Shown here in pieces: positions 1-7,529 of a DNA stretch of 52,994 nucleotides. The position numbers were made by a program, and so were the translations under genes. The notes beneath the pieces were generated by a model that did no database searches, had not been told where the DNA came from, and saw only the letters and a program-made list of their open reading frames with translations. Numbering within the stretch: position 1 is the first letter of the stretch; the number at the start of each line of letters is the position of its first letter. Source of the stretch: Marinobacter sp. (lineage in GTDB: Bacteria > Pseudomonadota > Gammaproteobacteria > Pseudomonadales > Oleiphilaceae); assembly GCA_022565395.1 (NCBI GenBank), contig JAIUMV010000026.1, forward strand, positions 1 to 52,994, in the 5' to 3' direction.

Positions 1-119
1 CCTGTGTAGGAGCGGTCCATGACCGCGACCTGTGTTTGCAGGCCCGCTGGTGTTTGCGGGTGATCATGGCCCGCCGTGGGCGGGCGGTCGCAGGCGTGGC
101 AAGCTCCTACAGGGTGTGC
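1..119. repeat. REP/BIME-like palindromic repeat, copy 1
   Basis: This is the first of two tandem copies with a period of 126 bp. The left arm starts with gtaggagcggtccatgaccg and the right arm ends with agctcctac, so the unit is an imperfect palindrome. A smaller CCCGCC-gtg-GGCGGG hairpin lies inside. The 'gtaggagc ... gctcctac' ends resemble the REP elements of Pseudomonas and relatives. Open frames across it come from the repeat and are not credible genes. Confidence 0.8.
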
Positions 120-126
120 GGTCTTG

Positions 127-245
127 CCTGTGTAGGAGCGGTCCATGACCGCGACCTGTGTTTGCGGGCCCGGTGGTGTTTGCGGGTGATCATGGCCCGC
201 CGTGGGCGGGCGGTCGCAGGCATGGCCAGCTCCTACAGGGTGTGG
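127..245. repeat. REP/BIME-like palindromic repeat, copy 2
   Basis: This second tandem copy differs from the first at only a few positions (for example cgtggcaag versus catggccag near the right end). It keeps the same outer arms and the same internal GC hairpin. Together the two copies look like a BIME, a pair of REP units. The stretch from about 246 to 317 that follows shows no gene. Confidence 0.8.
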
Positions 246-317
246 TGGCCTTGCCTGGGTTGGCGCGCACGCGGGTGTTGTTGGTTGTAAATGCTACTGG
301 CTTAATGGTTTGGTAAC

Positions 318-347
318 TGGATAATTGTGCGGCTTCATTGCTATATA
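318..347 (+). promoter_or_regulatory. possible sigma-70 promoter of the wbpM-like gene
   Basis: TGGATA (318-323), an 18-base spacer and TATATA (342-347) form a plausible -35/-10 pair. Transcription would begin near 354 and give a leader of about 25 bases carrying the Shine-Dalgarno sequence AAGGG before the ATG at 379. Each hexamer matches consensus at only four of six positions. Confidence 0.35.
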
Positions 348-378
348 GTTAGCCTGCATGTCGTTAATAAGGGTCAGG

Positions 379-2334
379 ATGCCTAAGAAAATTGTTGCTC
401 TTCAATGGTTGCTGGACTTGCCCCGGCCGGGTAAGCGGATTGTGGCCCTGCTGGCAGATGCGTTGTTTCTGGCCCTGTCCCTTTGGGCCGCCTGGGCTTT
501 GCGATTTGAGGATGCGAGTTGGCTGCCAACGAATGGCCACCTGCTGTTGTTTGGTGGAACGGTGGCTCTCACCATTGCCGCGTTTATCAAGCTGGGCCTG
601 TACCGGGCGGTTATCCGCTTTATCAGCGAGAAGGCTTTGCTGGCCATCATCGCCGGGGTGGCGCTTTCTGCTGCCATTTTGATCATTCTGGGCTATCTGT
701 TGCAAGTGCCGGTGCCACGTTCAGTGCCGGTGATCTATGCGGCCTTCGCTTTCCTGTTTGTCGCGGGTACCCGGTTTGCCATCAGGGGGTTGGTGCAATA
801 TCCCCGCCAGCGCTCACGTCAGGCGGTTTTGGTGGCTGGTACCGGTGAAACCGGTATGCAGTTGGCGCTCGCCCTGGGCAGAGGTACGGAGTTTCGGCCT
901 GCGGGCTTTGTGTCGGTGGATGAGGAGCAGGATGCCACCAATATTGCCGGTTTGCCGGTGTATGGCGTTGAAAAGCTGCGCAAAGCCATTCGAGAGCATG
1001 ATGTCACGCGGGTATTGCTGGCGCTGGATGATGCTGAAGCCCAGCAGCGCAAACGCTTACTGGCCATTCTGGAGCCCCTCAGCGTAGCGGTGCAGACAGT
1101 GCCCTCCATGTCAGAGCTGGTATCGGGCAAGGCCCGTATCAATGACATTCGTGATCTTGAGATTGAAGACTTGTTGGGGCGCGACCCTGTGCGCCCTGAC
1201 CTCAAGCTGTTGGCGGAGAGTATTACCGGCAAAGTCGTGATGGTGACAGGGGCGGGTGGCTCCATAGGCTCAGAACTGTGCCGGCAGATTCTGCGCCATA
1301 AACCGCGGGTGCTGGTGCTGTTTGAACAGTCAGAGTTTGCGCTTTATTCCATCGAGCGTGAGCTGGCCACCGTCAATACCGTGAACGATTATGGTGTGGA
1401 TATCCAGCCGCTACTGGGCAGTGTGGTACACAGGCGCCGCTGCGAAGCCGTCATGCGGGCATTCTCGGTAAATGCGGTTTATCACGCCGCAGCCTACAAG
1501 CATGTACCTTTGGTAGAACACAACATTATTGAAGGGGTACAAAACAACGTATTTGGCACCTGGCATGCGGCTGAAGCGGCTGTTGCTGCAGGGGTTGAGC
1601 GTTTTGTCCTGATCTCAACGGATAAAGCCGTACGCCCCACTAATGTGATGGGTGCCAGTAAGCGGATGGCCGAGCTGGTGTTGCAGGCCTTGGCCCGTCG
1701 GCAGGAAAAAACCGTCTTCTCCATGGTACGCTTTGGCAACGTGCTGGGCTCCTCCGGCTCGGTTGTGCCCTTGTTCCGGGACCAGATTCGTGATGGCGGC
1801 CCGGTCACCGTTACGCACCCGGATATTATTCGCTATTTCATGACTATTCCTGAAGCCAGCCAGTTGGTGCTGCAGGCCGGCGCCATGGGGCAGGGCGGCG
1901 AAGTGTTTGTGCTGGATATGGGCGAGCCGGTAAAAATTGCCGATCTGGCCCGCAAGATGATTCACCTGATGGGGCTGACAGAAAAAACTGACGATCGGCC
2001 TGAGGGTGATATCCGCATCACCTTCACGGGTTTGCGCCCGGGTGAGAAGCTCTTTGAAGAGCTGCTGATTGGCGATGACCCTCAGGGCACAGCTCACGCC
2101 CGTATCATGAAAGCCCGAGAGGTCTTTATGCCCTGGGAAGAGCTGGAAGCCCTGCTGGAAAAACTCAAACTGGCCAGCACGGCTTTTGACTGCCAGCGGG
2201 TGATCGACCTCATCCTGGAAGCCCCCACCGGCTACAATCCCAATGGCGACGTTGCCGACCTGGTATGGTGCAACGGCCAGCCCTTCAAAGCCTCTGAAGA
2301 GGACCTTTCAGGCAAAGTGCGTAGGCTGAACTGA
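379..2334 (+). CDS. wbpM: WbpM/CapD-type nucleotide-sugar 4,6-dehydratase (polysaccharide biosynthesis)
   Basis: This is a 651-residue membrane-anchored nucleotide-sugar 4,6-dehydratase or epimerase for O-antigen or capsule sugars, probably acting on UDP-GlcNAc. Residues about 15-120 hold four hydrophobic segments. A CoA-binding-like Rossmann domain follows (VAGTGETG), then the catalytic short-chain dehydrogenase domain with MVTGAGGSIGSE near residue 290. The catalytic region reads STDKA...NVMGASK, with Met where many relatives have Tyr; this fits the SMK triad known in the WbpM/FlaA1 family. The length matches long WbpM-type proteins. I chose ATG 379 because AAGGG lies five bases upstream; an in-frame ATG at 358 has no ribosome site. 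The exact substrate is inferred. Confidence 0.88.
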   Translation: MPKKIVALQWLLDLPRPGKRIVALLADALFLALSLWAAWALRFEDASWLPTNGHLLLFGGTVALTIAAFIKLGLYRAVIRFISEKALLAIIAGVALSAAILIILGYLLQVPVPRSVPVIYAAFAFLFVAGTRFAIRGLVQYPRQRSRQAVLVAGTGETGMQLALALGRGTEFRPAGFVSVDEEQDATNIAGLPVYGVEKLRKAIREHDVTRVLLALDDAEAQQRKRLLAILEPLSVAVQTVPSMSELVSGKARINDIRDLEIEDLLGRDPVRPDLKLLAESITGKVVMVTGAGGSIGSELCRQILRHKPRVLVLFEQSEFALYSIERELATVNTVNDYGVDIQPLLGSVVHRRRCEAVMRAFSVNAVYHAAAYKHVPLVEHNIIEGVQNNVFGTWHAAEAAVAAGVERFVLISTDKAVRPTNVMGASKRMAELVLQALARRQEKTVFSMVRFGNVLGSSGSVVPLFRDQIRDGGPVTVTHPDIIRYFMTIPEASQLVLQAGAMGQGGEVFVLDMGEPVKIADLARKMIHLMGLTEKTDDRPEGDIRITFTGLRPGEKLFEELLIGDDPQGTAHARIMKAREVFMPWEELEALLEKLKLASTAFDCQRVIDLILEAPTGYNPNGDVADLVWCNGQPFKASEEDLSGKVRRLN

Positions 2335-2335
2335 C

Positions 2336-2522
2336 TTTTTGCCACGGACGAAATAAAAGAGATTGGTTGGCCGCGGAATCCGCGGAAGAACGCGGAAGAA
2401 AGATAAGAGATTGATTGGTCGCAGACGATAAGCACGTTTTGTTTGTTGTCTGTATTTCTGGGGTTAAAGTCTTATAAGGTGTTTTTGTTCCGCGTTTTGC
2501 CGCGTATTCCGCGGCAAAAAAA
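2336..2522. repeat. nested inverted repeat, copy a (rearranged)
   Basis: The outer left arm (GCCGCGGAATCCGCGGAAG, from 2370) pairs with the right arm ending CCGCGGC at about 2515, followed by an A-run. A fragment of the inner arm (gccacggacg) lies before the outer arm instead of inside it, so this copy is rearranged or degenerate. It fills nearly the whole gap between wbpM and the nuclease gene and ends about 24 bp before that gene's start. Confidence 0.75.
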
Positions 2523-2545
2523 CTGAGTAAATCAAGGACGATACG

Positions 2546-3967
2546 ATGATTGATATTCTCCATCATGGCGCCACCACAGGCGTTACTGGCTCATGCCATG
2601 AGCTGGTGGTGGGCGCTGCCGGTGTTCTTGTGGACTGCGGCCTGTTCCAGGGGGAAGAGGCCGGCAACAGCGCCTCTGCCGCCAGCCTGTCCGTTGATTT
2701 CCCTGTTGACCATATCCGCGCACTGGTGGTGACCCACGTGCATATTGATCATGTGGGGCGGATTCCTTACCTGCTGGCTGCGGGTTTTACCGGGCCGATT
2801 CTGTGCTCTGAGCCCTCTGCCCTGATGTTGCCAGAGGTGCTGGATGATGCGCTGCGGATGGGCTTTACCCGGGATCGGGCACTGGTGGAACGGGTGCTTG
2901 AATTGTTGCGCTCCCGCATAGTGGCGGTGCCTTATAATGAATGGCATCCGGTATTTGATGAGGCAGGGCAGTCCCTGCGTATCAGGTTCCAGCGGGCGGG
3001 GCATATTCTGGGGTCCGCTTATGTCGAGTGTGACGCCCGGGCCGGTGATGCTCATGAGCGTGTTGTGTTTAGTGGCGATTTGGGAGCCCCCCATTCGCCC
3101 CTGTTACCAGCGCCACAGTCACCTGAATATTGTGATCGCCTGGTTATTGAGAGTACCTATGGCGATAAAGACCACGAAGACAGGGAAACGCGTCGTTTAC
3201 GATTGAAAGCGGTGCTTGAGCACGCCCTGGCGGATGGCGGTACAGTATTGATTCCCGCGTTCAGTATCGGGCGAACGCAGGAGCTGCTCTATGAAATAGA
3301 GAGCATTATTCATGACTTTGGTCATAAGCCGGTAATTGAGCCGAACATTGCACAAGGCGATCAGCCCGCAGCGCTGAAATGGCGAGACCTGGATATTGTT
3401 GTCGATTCCCCTTTGGCTGCCCGCTTCACAAATCTGTATCGCCAGTTGAAACCATACTGGGATGATGAAGCCCTGGAGCGCGTACGTCATGGCCGTCACC
3501 CACTGTCTTTTGAACAGCTGACGGTTATTGACAGCCATGATGAGCATGTCAACGCTGTAGATTATCTGGCCAGATCCCACAGGCCATGTGTGGTTATTGC
3601 GGGTTCCGGTATGTGCACAGGTGGGCGGGTAGTGAACTACCTCAAAGCCATGCTTGAGGAGCCGAGGAATGATGTGCTGTTTGTAGGCTATCAGGCGGCA
3701 GGCACGCCAGGCCGCGCGCTTCAGCGTTTTGGCCCTCGTCGTGGCTGGGTTGAGCTCGAAGGTCAGCGTTATCAGGTAAAAGCACAAATACATACTCTGG
3801 GCGGCTATTCCGCCCACGCAGGGCAATCCGACTTGATCAGTTTTATCATGGGGATGAAGCGTCTGCCCTGGGAAGTTCGTATTGTGCACGGTGACTTTCT
3901 GGCGAAAGAGGCCCTACGGCAACAGCTTGATACAAGATTAAAAGCCGCCATTGTTATACCGGAATAA
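2546..3967 (+). CDS. MBL-fold/beta-CASP metallo-hydrolase (RNA-processing exonuclease type)
   Basis: This 473-residue protein belongs to the metallo-beta-lactamase superfamily with a beta-CASP insert, a group that includes RNA-cleaving YSH1/CPSF73-like enzymes. The zinc-binding motif is THVHIDHVGR (about residues 65-74), followed by FSGDLGAP. The beta-CASP part contains SFIPAFSIGRTQE-like sequence, the GSGMCTGGR motif and the C-terminal HTLGGYSAHAGQ His motif. All the usual metal ligands appear present. The start at 2546 has AAGGA eight bases upstream. The bacterial relatives are mostly unstudied, so an RNase role is inferred from the family. It stands alone between repeat a and mvaT. Confidence 0.85.
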   Translation: MIDILHHGATTGVTGSCHELVVGAAGVLVDCGLFQGEEAGNSASAASLSVDFPVDHIRALVVTHVHIDHVGRIPYLLAAGFTGPILCSEPSALMLPEVLDDALRMGFTRDRALVERVLELLRSRIVAVPYNEWHPVFDEAGQSLRIRFQRAGHILGSAYVECDARAGDAHERVVFSGDLGAPHSPLLPAPQSPEYCDRLVIESTYGDKDHEDRETRRLRLKAVLEHALADGGTVLIPAFSIGRTQELLYEIESIIHDFGHKPVIEPNIAQGDQPAALKWRDLDIVVDSPLAARFTNLYRQLKPYWDDEALERVRHGRHPLSFEQLTVIDSHDEHVNAVDYLARSHRPCVVIAGSGMCTGGRVVNYLKAMLEEPRNDVLFVGYQAAGTPGRALQRFGPRRGWVELEGQRYQVKAQIHTLGGYSAHAGQSDLISFIMGMKRLPWEVRIVHGDFLAKEALRQQLDTRLKAAIVIPE

Positions 3968-4046
3968 CGAAGCATTAATGATTTTGTGTTGAGGCGATTT
4001 TGTTAAATTGATCTCAACGTCGTTATATTTTATTTAATGCTTTTGT

Positions 4047-4076
4047 TTGTTAAATAAGGGTGGCTGCCGCTATAAT
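4047..4076 (+). promoter_or_regulatory. mvaT promoter with AT-rich upstream region
   Basis: TTGTTA (4047-4052), an 18-base spacer and a perfect TATAAT (4071-4076) predict a start near 4083 and a 65-base leader. The stretch upstream, about 3990-4057, is markedly AT-rich for this window, with several TTTATTTAA-like runs. Such DNA is what MvaT/H-NS proteins bind, so autoregulation is plausible but inferred. Confidence 0.6.
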
Positions 4077-4147
4077 TGGCAAGCGACGCTATCCTACGTC
4101 GACTGATTATTGGGTGTTTCATTCAACAACGCTTAAAGGTTATATCC

Positions 4148-4507
4148 ATGGCAAAGATTAACGTGTACTACCAGAAGAAGCAGCTCATCGAACAACTCGC
4201 AAAGGAACTGCAGCAGCTGGAACAGGATACCGCGCTGAAGAGCGAGCTTGAGTTCGAAGAGAAAGTGCGAGCTCTGATGGATGAGTACAACAAAACACCC
4301 CGCGATGTACTGCAGATTCTGGGCACTATCGACTCCTCACTGCTCGGCGGCAAATCTGCTGAAACTGGCCGCGCCAAGCGCCCGGAAAAAGTCTACAAAA
4401 ACCCCCACACCGGTGAAGTGGTTAAAACCCGCGGCGGTAACCACAAGACGCTGAACGAGTGGCGTGAGAAGTACGGTAAGGAAGCGGTACAAAGCTGGCA
4501 GGAGTAA
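4148..4507 (+). CDS. mvaT: MvaT-family H-NS-like xenogeneic silencer
   Basis: This 119-residue nucleoid protein resembles Pseudomonas MvaT/MvaU. The N-terminal half (about residues 8-60) is a charged coiled coil for oligomerisation, ending in LEFEEKVRALMDEY. After a flexible linker the C-terminal DNA-binding part carries YKNPHTGEV and GGNHKTLNEWREKYG, the hallmark of the family. These proteins bind AT-rich DNA and repress transcription. I chose ATG 4148 because the family begins here and AAAGG lies upstream; a longer in-frame start at 4076 would lie in the promoter. A good hairpin terminator follows, so the gene is monocistronic. Confidence 0.92.
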   Translation: MAKINVYYQKKQLIEQLAKELQQLEQDTALKSELEFEEKVRALMDEYNKTPRDVLQILGTIDSSLLGGKSAETGRAKRPEKVYKNPHTGEVVKTRGGNHKTLNEWREKYGKEAVQSWQE

Positions 4508-4513
4508 TAGGCT

Positions 4514-4558
4514 AAAGCCCCTTGCTTATATGAGCGGGGGCTTGTGCTTTTTTTTGCC
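4514..4558 (+). terminator. mvaT intrinsic terminator
   Basis: AGCCCCTTGCT pairs with AGCGGGGGCT across a short loop, and a run of eight or nine T residues follows at about 4548-4555. The T-run merges directly into the left end of repeat b. Confidence 0.75.
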
Positions 4559-4699
4559 GCGGAATCCACGGAAGGGCGCGGAAAAAACAAAGGATATTAT
4601 GGTTGCTAGAGAAAGATCTTGTCGTCCGTGATTGTCCGTGCCCGTTCGTGTCTAATAATCAGGTCTTTTATTTCCGCGTTCTTCCGCGGATTCCGCGGC
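4556..4699. repeat. nested inverted repeat, copy b (left inner arm lost)
   Basis: The outer arms are intact (gccgcggaatccacgg at the left, ttccgcggattccgcggc at the right). The right inner arm (cgtccgtgattgtccgtg) is present, but its partner with CACGGAC units is missing, so this copy appears to have lost part of its left half. It ends 40 bp before the manC start and shares agaaagatct in its loop with copy c. Confidence 0.75.
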
Positions 4700-4739
4700 T
4701 ATAATCCCTCTTCTATGTGCGTCCAATAGGTTGATAACT

Positions 4740-6146
4740 ATGCTCGCCGTTATTCTCTCCGGTGGTTCCGGTACCCGTCTTTGGCCCTTGTCCCGTGAGG
4801 CTTACCCCAAGCAGTTCCTGCCCGTGGTGTCTGAGGAGTCCCTGCTGGCGGAGACGGTAAAGCGGGGCCTGTCGCTGGATAACAGTGTGCAGGTTATGGC
4901 GATCACCAATGAAGACCATCGCTTTGTGGTGGCGGCGCATCTGCAGGAGCTGGCGGTAAACCGGTCGGCGGGTATTGTTTTGGAGCCGGTAGGGCGTAAC
5001 ACAGCGCCGGCTATCGCCCTGGCCGCATTGCAGGCTGCTCAACAATCACCGGAAACCCTGTTGCTGGTGATGCCGTCGGATCATGTGCTGAAAGATATTG
5101 ATAGCTTCCGTCAGGCTGTCGAGGTTGGGCGTGCGGCGGCAGAGCAGGGCAAGCTGGTCACCTTTGGCATAGTGCCGACCGCGCCCCATACCGGCTATGG
5201 CTATATCCGCAAAGGCACTGAACATGCCGGCTATTGTGATGTGGCGGCCTTTGTTGAAAAGCCTGATGAAGCGACCGCCCAGGCTTATCTCAAAGACGGC
5301 ACTTACTTGTGGAACAGCGGTATGTTCCTGTTCCGGGCCGATGTTTATTTGAACACCCTGGGCACGCACCGCCCCGACATACTGGCCGCCTGCCAGCGTG
5401 CTTTTGACGGTCGCCAGGCGGACCTGGATTTTGTCAGAGTGGATAAAAGCGCGTTCGCGCAATGCCCTGACGATTCCATTGACTATGCCGTGATGGAAAA
5501 GACCCAGGACGCCGTGGTTGTGCCTCTGGATGCAGGCTGGAGTGACGTGGGCTCATGGTCCGCGCTGTGGGAAATCCAGCCGCAGGACGAACAGGGCAAT
5601 GTCTGCCGGGGTGACGTTATTCTGGAGGATGTCAGCGGCTCCTATATTCATTCCGAAGGCCGGCTGATTGCGGCCCTGGGTATCAGTGATCACGTGATCG
5701 TGGAAACCGATGACGTGGTGCTGGTAGCAGACCGTCACCGGGTGCAGGACGTGAAAAAACTGGTGGCCCAGGTCAAGGCCAGTGGCCGGGAAGAGCACCG
5801 ACTGCATACCAAGGTGCACCGCCCCTGGGGTACCTACGAGGGCATTGCCATGGGCGAACGCTTCCAGGTTAAGCGCATCATGGTTAAGCCAGGCGCCTCA
5901 CTGTCTCTGCAAAAGCATCACCATCGGGCCGAGCATTGGGTAGTCGTCAAAGGCACCGCCCTGGTTAACCGGGGGGCGGAAGAACTGTTGCTGACGGAAG
6001 ACCAATCCACCTACATCCCCCTCGGCCAGACCCACCGCCTGACCAACCCGGGCGTCATACCGCTGGAGCTGATCGAAGTGCAGACCGGCAGCTATTTGGG
6101 TGAGGATGACATTGTGCGGTTTGAAGACACCTACAACCGCGTTTGA
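4740..6146 (+). CDS. manC: mannose-1-phosphate guanylyltransferase / mannose-6-phosphate isomerase
   Basis: This 468-residue bifunctional enzyme makes GDP-mannose for polysaccharides (AlgA/ManC/XanB/WbpW family). The nucleotidyltransferase domain opens with ILSGGSGTRLWPLSR at residues 5-19, the pyrophosphorylase signature, and has the FVEKPD substrate motif near residue 175. A C-terminal cupin with KHHHRAEHWVVVKGTA (about residue 385) is the type II isomerase domain with its metal-binding histidines. Length matches the two-domain family. ATG 4740 is preferred over an in-frame TTG three codons upstream. With the WbpM-like gene it suggests surface-polysaccharide synthesis, but no glycosyltransferase cluster is in the window. 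Confidence 0.92.
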   Translation: MLAVILSGGSGTRLWPLSREAYPKQFLPVVSEESLLAETVKRGLSLDNSVQVMAITNEDHRFVVAAHLQELAVNRSAGIVLEPVGRNTAPAIALAALQAAQQSPETLLLVMPSDHVLKDIDSFRQAVEVGRAAAEQGKLVTFGIVPTAPHTGYGYIRKGTEHAGYCDVAAFVEKPDEATAQAYLKDGTYLWNSGMFLFRADVYLNTLGTHRPDILAACQRAFDGRQADLDFVRVDKSAFAQCPDDSIDYAVMEKTQDAVVVPLDAGWSDVGSWSALWEIQPQDEQGNVCRGDVILEDVSGSYIHSEGRLIAALGISDHVIVETDDVVLVADRHRVQDVKKLVAQVKASGREEHRLHTKVHRPWGTYEGIAMGERFQVKRIMVKPGASLSLQKHHHRAEHWVVVKGTALVNRGAEELLLTEDQSTYIPLGQTHRLTNPGVIPLELIEVQTGSYLGEDDIVRFEDTYNRV

Positions 6147-6166
6147 TTCTTTACTGCCTATTTTTT

Positions 6167-6339
6167 GCCGCGGAATCCACGGAAGGACGCGGAAAAAAGA
6201 CAACTAATTGATTTGCCAAGGACTACACGGATACACACGGACAAAAATAGAAAGATCTGTGGTTTTGCTCTCGTCCGTGATTGTCTGTGTAGTCCGTGGC
6301 TAATCAGTATTTTCCGCGTCCTTCCGTGGATTCCGCGGC
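6167..6339. repeat. nested inverted repeat, copy c
   Basis: Both outer arms (gccgcggaatccacgg / ttccgtggattccgcggc) and both inner arms (ggactacacggatacacacgg / cgtccgtgattgtctgtg and agtccgtggc) are present. It starts 20 bp after the manC stop and lies 28 bp from the 3' end of the convergent gene, so it could fold as a long hairpin between convergent transcripts. Confidence 0.85.
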
Positions 6340-6367
6340 TACTCAATCCGTTCTCATCCGTTCAGTA

Positions 6368-7270
6368 CTAAAACCTCACCACCGATTCCCCCACCAGGCT
6401 GACAGTATCCCTTACTGATAAGGTCACCCGTTCGCCCGATTCCAGCCGATAGCGCCATTCCTCCCTGAAGCCATAGTGCCCCCCCAGCCGCAGCTCGATC
6501 CCCGGCCTGATACTCCAGCCTGCTACCACTGATGCCTCCCAGCGTTGTTGCCTGAACGGGGTGGAGAGCGTTCTGTCTTTGCTTTTGACTTGCCATTGCC
6601 CACCGGTGGGCGCCAATCCCGCTTCAAGATAGGCCCTGGCCAGGGCGGAGCCTGAAGCCAGGCAGCGTCCGCCGGGATGGGGCTGGCGGTGCCACAGCGG
6701 ACTACCGCCTGAGCAACGTTGCCAGCGGATCAGGCTCTGTGGCCAGCCCAGCTGCAGCATCAAAGGGCCTGCCGAGTGCATGTACTGAACCACAGGGTAA
6801 GGCTGATAGCGTCCCAGTCGGCTATCGGCCTGAAGCCCGATAGCACCCCAATCTGTTCGGAACAGTGCCAGCCCATGTAGCTGCACATCTTTGCCAGAGG
6901 CATCCTGGAGGTGTTTCAGGCCGTTGGATGAGGTGGCAATACGCGGCGCAAGCTGCCAGTACCAATCAGCCTGATGTCCAGTGATCACAGGCCCGGTCAG
7001 GTGCACGTGGCCATTGCTGGCAGGCTCGGCGTTATTGGCAGGGGGGAGTTTGAATACCCGGTAGTCATGGTGATAGGCAAAGCCGACACCCGCTGTGGGT
7101 TGGTGGCCCAGATAAAAGGTCGTTGCCCGGAAGCGGTTATCTGTGTCCGCATAGGGAGCGTTGGTGGCTTGTTGGTGCGAAAAGGAAAAGTACCCGTCAT
7201 AGCCAGCCTGGGCAGGGTCAGCCCAAATGGCAGTGAGAACGACTGCACTGGCAAGTATGCCCCTCATCAT
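6368..7270 (-). CDS. hypothetical exported protein, probable outer-membrane beta-barrel
   Basis: I do not recognise this 300-residue protein. It begins with a clear signal peptide of about 22 residues ending ADPAQA before GYDGYF. The mature part has alternating polar and aromatic residues, many short Tyr/Trp/Phe-rich strands and a C-terminal strand ending VGESVVRF with terminal Phe, the pattern of an outer-membrane beta-barrel. No enzymatic motif is visible. The start may be GTG 7273 or either of two adjacent ATGs; there is no strong Shine-Dalgarno. It is a single gene between repeats c and d. A porin-like or surface role is only a guess. Confidence 0.65.
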   Translation of the reverse strand: MMRGILASAVVLTAIWADPAQAGYDGYFSFSHQQATNAPYADTDNRFRATTFYLGHQPTAGVGFAYHHDYRVFKLPPANNAEPASNGHVHLTGPVITGHQADWYWQLAPRIATSSNGLKHLQDASGKDVQLHGLALFRTDWGAIGLQADSRLGRYQPYPVVQYMHSAGPLMLQLGWPQSLIRWQRCSGGSPLWHRQPHPGGRCLASGSALARAYLEAGLAPTGGQWQVKSKDRTLSTPFRQQRWEASVVAGWSIRPGIELRLGGHYGFREEWRYRLESGERVTLSVRDTVSLVGESVVRF

Positions 7271-7343
7271 CACGCAATGGCCTTTGGAAGCAGCATCTCC
7301 AAAAGTGTAGCTGTTTCTGAGGGCGGGGCAGGCTAGGTTTTTT

Positions 7344-7495
7344 GCCGCGGAATCCGCGGAAGGACGCGGAATAAGACTTTTACGTAAATGGCCCGGTAGA
7401 TGAGTGAGGGGGCTCGCGCGGAGCGCTGGGCACTCGACCAGTTTACAGCGCCATTTTCAGTCTTTTTTTCTGCGTTCTTCCGCGGATTCAGCGGC
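7344..7495. repeat. nested inverted repeat, copy d (outer arms only)
   Basis: The outer arms are clear (gccgcggaatccgcggaagg at the left and gcgttcttccgcggattcagcggc at the right). The interior (about 7375-7470) carries no CACGGAC inner arms and is unrelated to the other copies. Either the core was replaced or the outer arms can exist alone. Confidence 0.75.
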
Positions 7496-7529
7496 AAAAG
7501 TCAAAAATGCTTCCGGCGAGCCAGGGCGG

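Noticed and set aside
36-290. 84-codon open frame at the left end
   Set aside because: It lies within the two REP-like repeats and its peptide is internally duplicated for that reason.
379-2334. Met in place of Tyr in the WbpM catalytic triad as a defect
   Set aside because: The Ser-Met-Lys variant is known for the WbpM/FlaA1 dehydratase family, so it is not evidence of inactivation.
6165-6371. Short open frame with a PRNPRKDAE-like start across repeat c (and similar frames across repeats a, e, f and h)
   Set aside because: The peptides come from the repeat arms, recur in several copies, and lack ribosome sites. They are artefacts of low-stop GC-rich palindromes.
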